A DNA stretch of 40,425 bases, from the NCBI RefSeq assembly GCF_000284415.1, contig NC_017059.1, positions 2,580,334 through 2,620,758 on the forward strand, read 5' to 3'. The DNA comes from Pararhodospirillum photometricum DSM 122 (GTDB lineage: Bacteria > Pseudomonadota > Alphaproteobacteria > Rhodospirillales > Rhodospirillaceae). Shown piece by piece: positions 26,867-33,779 of the stretch. The notes under the pieces were generated by a model, which was given only the letters and a program-made list of their open reading frames with translations, was not told the DNA's origin and searched no databases. Positions within the stretch are counted from its first letter, which is position 1. Each line of letters starts with the position of its first letter. The translations under genes were made by a program, and so were the position numbers.

Positions 26867-27338
26867 CATATAGCGGGCTCACTGGACGGCCTATTCGTCG
26901 CTCTGTTCGAGGAGATTGGAGGCATCCACGCCAACACCACGGGCGAAGGGACTTGGCCGGCATTGATGATTTTGAACGCCCTACTCCTGGCCGCTGGTCC
27001 GATCTGCCGGCTGTAAAGCTTATTGAGGCGCTCGACTTTTATACTTCTCTTTCCCGGTTCTGTTGCTTTTCCAGTACCGAAGCCGCCCCGACCGCACGCC
27101 ATTTGTTCACTTCAGGAAAATCCCGATCGTTCAGGACTTGGGGTTGGAACCGACTCTCTCCCGTAAACCAGCCTTCAAAGTGCGTCAAAAACATCAAAAA
27201 ATCTACAAAAACAAACTAGATTAAAAATCACAAAACGCATTCTCTTTAAGCCTCACCTCCAAATCAAACCCCAAACAAACGAGGGGTCTGGGGAGGCGAG
27301 CCTCCCCAGCCTTTCTTTTTTCCTCAAGGGACTTTCCC
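26867..27338. other. Gene-free region between the IS cluster and the acetyltransferase
   Basis: No convincing gene in 470 bases. 27180-27280 is unusually A-rich. A hairpin repeat ends it (27281-27322). Confidence 0.5.
27281..27322 (+). repeat. REP-like hairpin repeat with T-run
   Basis: GAGGGGTCTGGGGAGGC-GA-GCCTCCCCAGCCTTTCTTTTTT; on the plus strand the stem is followed by a T-run and could end transcription. Confidence 0.85.
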
Positions 27339-28043
27339 TCACACCCCGGGCGTCAGCTTCGTCTTCTGCTGCCCCTCCGCGTCAAAATTGCTGGGGTCGA
27401 GCCATGCTTCGAAAGCGTGGCGGCGTTCGGCCCAGTCGTGGTCGAGCATGGAGAACCAGGCGGTGTCGCGGTTGCGGCCTTTGACGACGAGGTGTTGGCG
27501 GAAGATGCCCTCGAAGGTGAAGCCGAAGCGCAGGGCGGAGCGGCGGGAGCGGGCGTTGAGGCTGTCGCATTTCCATTCAAAGCGGCGATAGCCCAATTCG
27601 TCGAACACGCGGCGGGCCATCAGATAGATCACCTCGGTGGCGAGCGGGGTGCGCTGCATTAAGGGGGTGTAGCTGACGTGGCCCACTTCGATGACGCCGT
27701 GGGTGGGGTCGATGCGCATGAAGGCGGCCATGCCGACGGGCTGCTCGGTGGTGGCGTCGATCACCACATGATAGAGGGGATCCTCGCTCGCCTTGATGCT
27801 TTCGAGCCATGCCAGAAACGGCGCGAAATCGCGGAAGGGCTCGGTCCACAGGTAGGTCCAGTTGCGGCCTTCGGGATCGTGCTGGTGGGCGGCGTAGAGG
27901 GCTTCGGCGTGGCGGGCCGGGTCGAGGGGCTCCAGGCGACCGTAGCGCCCGACCATGGGGGAGCGCGAGGGGCGGGGGCGGGGCTGCCAGTCGGGCACGA
28001 GAGCCCCCACCGGCTGGCCCAAGGCGTTCAGGATCTCGGTCAT
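27339..28043 (-). CDS. GNAT-family N-acetyltransferase (RimJ/RimL-like)
   Basis: A 234-residue acetyl-CoA-dependent acyltransferase. The order of elements fits the Acetyltransf_3 group: GRYGRLEPLDPARHAEAL (substrate strand), HVVIDATTEQPVGMAAF, VIEVGHVSYTPLMQRTPLATEV (the acetyl-CoA-binding region; the A-site is the QRTPLATE stretch) and FEWKCDSLNARSRRSALRFGF with FEGIFRQHLVVKGR. Close relatives act on protein N-termini or on small amines; the substrate here is unknown. ATG 28043 is chosen because the frame upstream uses TTG and has no similarity. It is transcribed toward the IS cluster. Confidence 0.87.
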   Translation of the reverse strand: MTEILNALGQPVGALVPDWQPRPRPSRSPMVGRYGRLEPLDPARHAEALYAAHQHDPEGRNWTYLWTEPFRDFAPFLAWLESIKASEDPLYHVVIDATTEQPVGMAAFMRIDPTHGVIEVGHVSYTPLMQRTPLATEVIYLMARRVFDELGYRRFEWKCDSLNARSRRSALRFGFTFEGIFRQHLVVKGRNRDTAWFSMLDHDWAERRHAFEAWLDPSNFDAEGQQKTKLTPGV

Positions 28044-28107
28044 TCTGGCCCTTTTCCACGGGGTGAGGGGCGTATTGTTTTCTGGGGAGGGGGATGAAAT
28101 CAAGGGG

Positions 28108-28142
28108 AAGGCTGGGGAAGCGAGCCTCCCCAGACCCCTCCC
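28108..28142 (+). repeat. REP-like hairpin repeat, single unit
   Basis: AAGGCTGGGGAAGC-GA-GCCTCCCCAGACCCCTCCC between the purU stop and the acetyltransferase start. Confidence 0.85.
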
Positions 28143-28148
28143 TTGGAT

Positions 28149-29015
28149 TTAGCGTCGGAACACGACGGTTTTGCTGCCATTGGGGAGGACGCGGTGTTCG
28201 ACGTGGTCGAGGACGGCGCGGGCGAGGACAACGCTTTCGATATCACGGCCCAGGGCGACGAGGTCGTCGGGGGTGTGGGCATGGTCCACGCGCTCAACGG
28301 CTTGCTCGATGATCGGCCCCTCGTCGAGGTCGGTGGTGACGTAGTGGGCGGTGGCGCCGATGATTTTGACGCCCCGGGCATAGGCCTGATGATAGGGCTT
28401 GGCGCCTTTGAAGCTGGGCAGGAAGGAATGGTGGATGTTGATGCACTTCCACGACAGGGCGGCGCACAAGGTGGGGCTGAGAACCTGCATGTAGCGGGCG
28501 AGCACCACGAGGTCGATGTGCAGGCGCTCGACCATTTCCAAAATGGCGGCTTCCTGCTCGGCCTTGTTGTCCTTGGTCACGGGCAGATAGTGATAGGGAA
28601 TGCCGTGCCACTCGACGATGCGCTGAAAGTCGGGATGGTTGGAGACGACGGCCGGGATTTCGACGGGCAAGGTCCCGGTGCGGTAGCGGTAGAGCAGATC
28701 ATTCAAGCAGTGATCGAACTTGGAGACCAGCAGCAAGAGACGCGGCTTGCGGCTGCCGTCATGGATGCGCCAGTCCATGGCAAAGCGCTCGGCCAGGGGC
28801 TGGAAGGCGGCGCAGAGATCGGCCAGGGGCGGCATGCCGGGGCGGGCCTCGAACACCGTGCGCATAAAGAAGCGACCGCCGATGCTATCGCCGAAATGCT
28901 CGGACTTGGTGATGAACAGATCCTGACCCGAGAGAAAACCGGCGACCGCCGCAACGATGCCGGTGGTATCGGGACAGCTGATGGTCAGCACGAAATGCTT
29001 GGCGATTTCGCTCAT
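28149..29015 (-). CDS. purU: Formyltetrahydrofolate deformylase
   Basis: Hydrolyses 10-formyl-THF to formate and THF, balancing one-carbon pools. 288 residues, the usual length. An ACT domain occupies about 8-90 (LTISCPDTTGIVAAVAGFL), followed by the formyltransferase-like domain with KCINIHHSFLPSFKGAKPYHQA, which holds the catalytic Asn and His, and TTDLDEGPIIEQ with the catalytic Asp. PurU often stands near C1 and methylamine-utilisation genes in alphaproteobacteria; here glnT lies directly upstream in the same direction, separated by paired hairpin repeats, so the genes are neighbours rather than a tight operon. Confidence 0.95.
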   Translation of the reverse strand: MSEIAKHFVLTISCPDTTGIVAAVAGFLSGQDLFITKSEHFGDSIGGRFFMRTVFEARPGMPPLADLCAAFQPLAERFAMDWRIHDGSRKPRLLLLVSKFDHCLNDLLYRYRTGTLPVEIPAVVSNHPDFQRIVEWHGIPYHYLPVTKDNKAEQEAAILEMVERLHIDLVVLARYMQVLSPTLCAALSWKCINIHHSFLPSFKGAKPYHQAYARGVKIIGATAHYVTTDLDEGPIIEQAVERVDHAHTPDDLVALGRDIESVVLARAVLDHVEHRVLPNGSKTVVFRR

Positions 29016-29057
29016 CGCTCACTTCCCAGGAAGGATTGACAGAAGAAGGAGAAAGGA

Positions 29058-29170
29058 CAGGCTGGGGAGGCGGGGCTTCCCCAGACCCCTCGTTTCCTAA
29101 GGCTTCGTTTCGGCGGCAGGGCCAATTGAAGGTGGGGCCTGGGGAGGCCCCGCCTCCCCAGCCTTCTTCC
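29058..29170. repeat. Facing pair of REP-like repeats
   Basis: CAGGCTGGGGAGGC..GCTTCCCCAGACCCCTCG (29058-29092) faces TGGGGCCTGGGGAGGC..GCCTCCCCAGCCTTC (29133-29166) with about 40 bases between. One of three such facing pairs in the window. Confidence 0.85.
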
Positions 29171-29183
29171 TTTTCCTGCGCCC

Positions 29184-30485
29184 TTAACAATCCAAAGTAT
29201 GCAAGCGCTCCCACGCACTCGCATGGCTCATGAATGCGTTCCACTCCTTGAGCTTGAGCTTGATGTAGCTCTCGACAAAGGCATCGCCGAACCCGGCGCG
29301 GGCGACCTCGGAGGACTCCAGCAGGCGCAGGGCATCCAACAGGTTCAGCGGCAGCTTGCGCACGTTTTGGAGCGTATGCCCGTCGGTATACATATTAATA
29401 TCAAGGCGTTCGCCGGGATCGCGGTTGTTGGCGATGCCGTCGAGACCGGCCATCAACAAGGCGGCGGGGGCGAGATAGGGGTTGGTCGCGCCGTCCATCA
29501 AGCGGAACTCGAAGCGCCCGGCCTCGGGGATGCGCACCATGTGGGTGCGGTTGTTGCCGGTGTAGGTGATGGAGTTGGGCGACCACGTGGCCCCGGAGGC
29601 GGTGATCGGGGCGTTGATGCGCTTGAAGCTGTTAACGGCGGGATTGAACAGGGCGCAGAGGTCGGCGGCCGAGTGCATGACGCCGCCCAGAAACTGATAG
29701 GACAGCGGGCTCATCCCCAACTCGCCCTGGGGGTCATCGAACAGGTTGCGCGCGCCGTCCCACAGGCTGACGTGCATGTGGCAGCCGCTGCCGGTCAGGT
29801 GGTTGAACGGCTTGGGCATGAAGGTGGCGCGCATCCCCCGCGCCTCGGCCAAGGTCTTGGTCATGTACTTGAAGAAGACGTGGCGGTCGGCGGTTTTGAG
29901 GACATCGTCGTATTCCCAGTTCATCTCGAACTGGCCGTTGGCGTCTTCGTGGTCGTTCTGGTAGGGGCCCCAGCCTAGTTCCTGCATGGCATCGCAGAGT
30001 TCCTTGATGAGATCGTATTGCCGCATCAAGGCAAGTTGGTCGTAGCAGGGCTTGGGATACTCGTCGAGGGTATCGGCGATGTGGGTGCCTTCCTTGTTCA
30101 ACAGGAAGAACTCACACTCGACGCCGACTTTCATTTGCCAGCCTTTTTCCCGGGCGCGGGCGATCTGGCGCTTGAGAACGTTGCGCGGAGCATCGGCGAT
30201 GAGCTGGCCGTCGCACCAGACATCGGAGGCGAGCCAGCCGACCTCGGGCTTCCAGGGCAGTTGAATCAGGCTGTCGGGATCGGGCACCGCCAGGGTGTCG
30301 GGATGGGCGGGGGTTTGGTCCAGATGGGTGGCGAACCCGGCGAACCCGGCGCCGTTTTTCTGCATGTGGGCGATTGCTGAGGTTGGCACCAGCTTGGCGC
30401 GCAGAACCCCAAAGAGATCCACATATGAGATCAGAAAGTAGCGGATCCCCCGCTCCCGGGCGATCTCGGTGAGGTCCTCAACCAT
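29184..30485 (-). CDS. glnT: Type III (GlnT-like) glutamine synthetase / gamma-glutamylmethylamide synthetase
   Basis: ATP-dependent amide ligase of 433 residues, the length of rhizobial GlnT (about 435). Active-site stretches of the glutamine synthetase fold are present: GVECEFFLL and NGQFEMNW (metal-binding Glu), GSGCHMHVS (His), NNRTHMVRIPE and GRFEFRLMDGATNPY. The adenylylation Tyr loop of GlnA is absent. The same subfamily includes gamma-glutamylmethylamide synthetase of the N-methylglutamate pathway, so the amine may be ammonia or methylamine. The start ATG 30485 has AGAGGGGG upstream; ATG 30521 in the same frame lacks one. It is divergent from the GlxB/C/D-like genes at 30817, which supports a joint role in nitrogen assimilation. 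Confidence 0.88.
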   Translation of the reverse strand: MVEDLTEIARERGIRYFLISYVDLFGVLRAKLVPTSAIAHMQKNGAGFAGFATHLDQTPAHPDTLAVPDPDSLIQLPWKPEVGWLASDVWCDGQLIADAPRNVLKRQIARAREKGWQMKVGVECEFFLLNKEGTHIADTLDEYPKPCYDQLALMRQYDLIKELCDAMQELGWGPYQNDHEDANGQFEMNWEYDDVLKTADRHVFFKYMTKTLAEARGMRATFMPKPFNHLTGSGCHMHVSLWDGARNLFDDPQGELGMSPLSYQFLGGVMHSAADLCALFNPAVNSFKRINAPITASGATWSPNSITYTGNNRTHMVRIPEAGRFEFRLMDGATNPYLAPAALLMAGLDGIANNRDPGERLDINMYTDGHTLQNVRKLPLNLLDALRLLESSEVARAGFGDAFVESYIKLKLKEWNAFMSHASAWERLHTLDC

Positions 30486-30521
30486 CAAAGCCCCCTCTCG
30501 CTTTGCCTCGTCTTTAGGCAT

Positions 30522-30816
30522 TTTTAGCCCATGCCACCAAATGCGGCAGAGGCACGGTAGGCGCGGCCCCCTCGACTGGCAAGAACATTTTTTTCCGGGA
30601 AGAAGGGAAGGCTGGGGAGGCTCGCCTCCCCAGACCCCTCCGTTCCTTGGGATAAATTCCTAAGGAATCGAGGGGCCTGGGGAGGCTGGCCTCCCCAGCC
30701 TTCCCTTCTTCCCTCGGCCGCACCCGGTTCATGACAGGAAACTTTTTTCACAACCCCATTGACCCCCTCCCCCCTCGGCCGCTACGCTCAGGCCATCGCA
30801 CAAGGGAGAGACGCGC
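30522..30816. promoter_or_regulatory. Divergent promoter region of glnT and the glx-like operon, with a facing REP pair
   Basis: 295 bases between two divergent nitrogen-metabolism genes. It contains a facing pair of hairpin repeats (30608-30641 and 30670-30704). I looked for a sigma-54 -24/-12 element and did not find a convincing one. GGGAGAGA precedes the plus-strand gene. Confidence 0.6.
30608..30704. repeat. Facing pair of REP-like repeats
   Basis: AAGGCTGGGGAGGC-TC-GCCTCCCCAGACCCCTCCG and GAGGGGCCTGGGGAGGC-TG-GCCTCCCCAGCCTTC, separated by about 28 bases that include AGGAATTTATCCCAAGG-like inverted sequence. Confidence 0.85.
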
Positions 30817-31719
30817 ATGTGCGGAATCGCTGGACTTCTGTTTAAACGGCCGGGAGCCAACCACGTTTTGGGACGCGCCCTGGCCGACATGCTGGACGGG
30901 TGCCAGCACCGGGGCCTGGATTCGACCGGCCTTGCCCTCTATGCCGAGCGCGCCGACGACGAGCGCTTGCGCCTGCGTTTTCTGGTGGACGACGATCCGG
31001 GCCTAGCGCGGATCAGAAGCGCCCTCGCCGACGCCAGCGCCACCTTGCTGGAAGAACGCCGCGAAGGAGCCAGCGTGGTGGTCGAGGTAGCCTACCGGGG
31101 CGAGATCCGCCCCTTTGCCTATGCCATGGAGCACGCGGCCAAGCTGGTGTCGCTGGGCCATGCGCTCGACATCATCAAGGACGTGGGCACCGCCCGCGAC
31201 CTGGAGCGGATTTACGGCGTGGATCACGTGGACGGCAGCCACGGCATTGGCCACGTCCGGCTGGCCACGGAATCCGAGGTGAAGCCGGAAGCGGCGCACC
31301 CGTTCTGGGCCACCGGCTTTGCCGATGTCGCCATCGTCCACAACGGCCAGATCACCAACTACTGGAAGATGCGCCGCCGCCTGGAAGCGCGCGGCTTCGA
31401 GTTTCGCACCGACAATGACTCGGAACTGGTCGCCGTCTATCTCGCCGACAAGATGGCCCAGGGCCAGTCCCTGGAGGCGGCGCTGGCCCAGTCGGTGGAT
31501 GACCTGGACGGCACTTTCTCGTTCCTGGTCTCGACCCGCGAGGGCATCGGCTACGCCAAGGACCGCCTCGCGGCCAAGCCGATGGTCATGTACGAGGACG
31601 ACAGCCTGATCGCCATCGCCTCGGAAGAAGTGTCGCTGAACCGCCTGTTTCCGGGTCAGCCCCTGTCCACCACCGAACCAGCGCCGGGGACCTTCCGCAC
31701 ATGGTCACGATCGATCTGA
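30817..31719 (+). CDS. Class II glutamine amidotransferase subunit (GlxB/MgsA-like)
   Basis: Ntn-hydrolase glutaminase of 300 residues that would release ammonia from glutamine for a partner synthase. The nucleophile is Cys2 (MCGIAG, needs removal of Met1). Other active-site parts follow: GIGHVRLATESEV (the conserved Arg), VHNGQITNYWKMRRRLEARGF, TDNDSELVAVYL. It corresponds to GlxB or to subunit A of N-methylglutamate synthase rather than to purF or glmS because it ends after the glutaminase domain and is followed by GXGXG and FMN domains. ATG has GGGAGAGA upstream. Its 3' end overlaps the next gene by 19 bases. Confidence 0.9.
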   Translation: MCGIAGLLFKRPGANHVLGRALADMLDGCQHRGLDSTGLALYAERADDERLRLRFLVDDDPGLARIRSALADASATLLEERREGASVVVEVAYRGEIRPFAYAMEHAAKLVSLGHALDIIKDVGTARDLERIYGVDHVDGSHGIGHVRLATESEVKPEAAHPFWATGFADVAIVHNGQITNYWKMRRRLEARGFEFRTDNDSELVAVYLADKMAQGQSLEAALAQSVDDLDGTFSFLVSTREGIGYAKDRLAAKPMVMYEDDSLIAIASEEVSLNRLFPGQPLSTTEPAPGTFRTWSRSI

Positions 31720-33650
31720 GCACGCTGGGCATGCGCGCGGCCAACGAGGCCCTGCGCACCGCCGCCGCCCGAGGAGAGGATATCGAGATCCTCAACCCCG
31801 ACGCCCGCCACCACATCGGCGTCGGCCTGATCCATCCCGTGCGGGTGCGGGTGCGAGGCTCGGCCGGGTACTTCTGCGCCGGCTTGTCGCATGGCGCCCG
31901 GTTCGAGGTGGACTCCAACGTCGGCTGGGGGGTCGGCGACTCTTTATATGCGGGCTCGGTGGTGGTCGGCGGCAACGCGGGCGCCATTGCCGGCGTTGCC
32001 CTGCGCGGCGGCGAGGTGGTGGTTAAGGGCAATGTCGGCAGCCGGGCCGGGCAGGTCATGAAGGCCGGCACCTTGCTCTGCTGTGGCAACGCGAGCTTTC
32101 TCGCCGGCTACATGATGTACGGCGGACGCATTATCATCCTGGGCGATTCCGGCGAGCGGGTCGGCGAGGACATGTCGGCGGGCGCGGTGTATGTCGGCGG
32201 CCGGGTGCAGTCCCTGGGCGCGGATGCCATGATCGCCGAGATGAGCCCGGAGGAGGATGCGGATCTTCGAGCCTTTCTCGCGCGCTACGACCTTTCCTTC
32301 GAGGGGCCCTTCACCAAGATCGTCAACGCTGGCACCAAGCTGCGCTACGGCGTGAGCGAACCCATCGCGCGGCCCCTGCCTCACCCGGTGTTTTCCGAGA
32401 CCGACAGCTATTGGAACGCCAAGGTGGTGAGCGATATCCAGGCCAAGAGCCTGATCGGCCGCTACCGCATCCGGGGCTACGGCGCCTCCAAGCCCCTGCC
32501 CCACTTCTCGGACATCGCTTTCAAGGTGGATCCGACCAAAGTGGGCACCCAGGGCGACCCCCTGGCCGCTGTGTCGCTGGCCACCACCTTGGGCGATCGC
32601 CACGGGGCCACGCCGCTGCGCCTGTCCATGCCGGTGTTGATCGCCCCCATGAGCTATGGCGCCTTGTCCAAGTCCACCAAGATCGCCCTAGCCCGGGCAT
32701 CGCGCCTCTCGGGCATCGTCGAGAACACCGGCGAAGGCGGCATGCTGCCCGAGCAGCGAGCCGAGGCCAGCCAACTGATCTATCAATGCCTCTCGGGCCG
32801 GCTGGGCTGGAACATCCACGACATGCTGCGCGCCGATGGCCTGGAGATCTACATCAGCCAAGGCGCCAAGCCCGGCCTGGGCGGCCAGTTGATGGCCAAG
32901 AAGGTGACGAAGGAGCTGGCGACCATTCGCGGGATCCCCGAGGGCATCGACCTGCGCTCGCCCTCGCGCCACCCCGATATCATGGGCGCCGACGATTTGG
33001 TGATTAAGGTCGAGGAATTCCGCGAGGCCACCGGCTACACCAAGCCGATCTCGATCAAGATGGGCGCCGGCCGGGTGCGCGACGACATCAAGATCGCTTA
33101 CAAGGACGGCTTCGATTTCGTTCAGCTCGACGGCCTCCAAGGCTCGACCGGGGCCGCCTCGACCGAGGTGCTGGAAAACGTCGGCATCCCCACCCTGGCC
33201 GCCTTGCAGGAGGCCTTGGATGGTTTGGCCGAGATCGAGCACAAGGGCGACATGCCCATCGTCCTCATGGGCGGCATCAAGGACGGGGTGGACGCCCTCA
33301 AGGCCCTAGCTCTCGGCGCCAGCGCCGTGGCCATGGGCACGGCGGCTCTGATCGCCGGCGGCTGCATCAGTTGCATGCAGTGCCATGTCGGCAACTGCGT
33401 GGTCGGCATCGCCACGCAAGACCCCGAGCACGAGGCGCGTTACCAGACCGAGCGCCAAGCCCAGGCCATCCATCGCTTCTTGGAGGCGGTGCGCTGGCAG
33501 ATGGCGGCCCTGACCCAAGCGCTGGGCTACAGCGATGTGCGGCAGGTGTCGCGGGCCGACTTGGTGGCCCTGACCCCGGAGGCGGCAGCGATCACTGGGC
33601 TGCCTTATGACCCCTCTTATCGGCCGCCTGACTTGGCTTTGTCGGCGTGA
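31701..33650 (+). CDS. Fused GXGXG-FMN glutamate synthase protein (GlxC-GlxD / MgsB-MgsC-like)
   Basis: 649 residues joining two proteins that are separate in rhizobia and methylotrophs. The N-terminal about 200 residues form the glutamate synthase right-handed beta helix with repeated glycine pairs (VGGNAGAIAGVALRGGEVVV, ..GNVGSRAGQ, ..GNASFLAGY, GGRIIILGDSGERVGED). From about 270 the FMN-binding TIM barrel follows: APMSYGALSKST, NTGEGGMLPEQR, SQGAKPGLGGQL, SIKMGAGRVRDDI and VLMGGIKDGVDALKALALGASAVAMGT. The 3Fe-4S cysteine set is CISCMQCHVGNC. It would reduce 2-iminoglutarate or its N-methyl form made with ammonia from the amidotransferase. Nucleotide start ATG 31701 lies inside the upstream gene, so translation is coupled. 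Confidence 0.9.
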   Translation: MVTIDLSTLGMRAANEALRTAAARGEDIEILNPDARHHIGVGLIHPVRVRVRGSAGYFCAGLSHGARFEVDSNVGWGVGDSLYAGSVVVGGNAGAIAGVALRGGEVVVKGNVGSRAGQVMKAGTLLCCGNASFLAGYMMYGGRIIILGDSGERVGEDMSAGAVYVGGRVQSLGADAMIAEMSPEEDADLRAFLARYDLSFEGPFTKIVNAGTKLRYGVSEPIARPLPHPVFSETDSYWNAKVVSDIQAKSLIGRYRIRGYGASKPLPHFSDIAFKVDPTKVGTQGDPLAAVSLATTLGDRHGATPLRLSMPVLIAPMSYGALSKSTKIALARASRLSGIVENTGEGGMLPEQRAEASQLIYQCLSGRLGWNIHDMLRADGLEIYISQGAKPGLGGQLMAKKVTKELATIRGIPEGIDLRSPSRHPDIMGADDLVIKVEEFREATGYTKPISIKMGAGRVRDDIKIAYKDGFDFVQLDGLQGSTGAASTEVLENVGIPTLAALQEALDGLAEIEHKGDMPIVLMGGIKDGVDALKALALGASAVAMGTAALIAGGCISCMQCHVGNCVVGIATQDPEHEARYQTERQAQAIHRFLEAVRWQMAALTQALGYSDVRQVSRADLVALTPEAAAITGLPYDPSYRPPDLALSA

Positions 33651-33762
33651 AAGGCTGGGGAGGCGAGGCCTCCCCAGACCCCACGTTTCCTGGGACCTGC
33701 CGCCCGCGAAGACCCCTACATGACTGTGGGGTCTGGGGAGGCCCCGCCTCCCCAGCCTTCCT
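33651..33762. repeat. Facing pair of REP-like repeats inside the glx-like gene cluster
   Basis: AAGGCTGGGGAGGC-GA-GGCCTCCCCAGACCCC begins directly at the stop codon of the synthase gene; TGGGGTCTGGGGAGGC-CC-GCCTCCCCAGCCTTCC (33727-33762) is followed by TTTTT. It may partly terminate transcription between the synthase and the oxidoreductase. Confidence 0.85.
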
Positions 33763-33779
33763 TTTTCACGACGAGGTAG

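Noticed and set aside
26867..27016. Open frame with a hydrophobic end (LMILNALLLAAGPICRL)
   Set aside because: Short, without start signals or similarity, spanning the IS boundary; not supported as a gene.
30522..30816. Sigma-54 promoter for glnT
   Set aside because: A GGCATGGGCT stretch on the minus strand has the -24-like GG but no GC at the required 10-base spacing.
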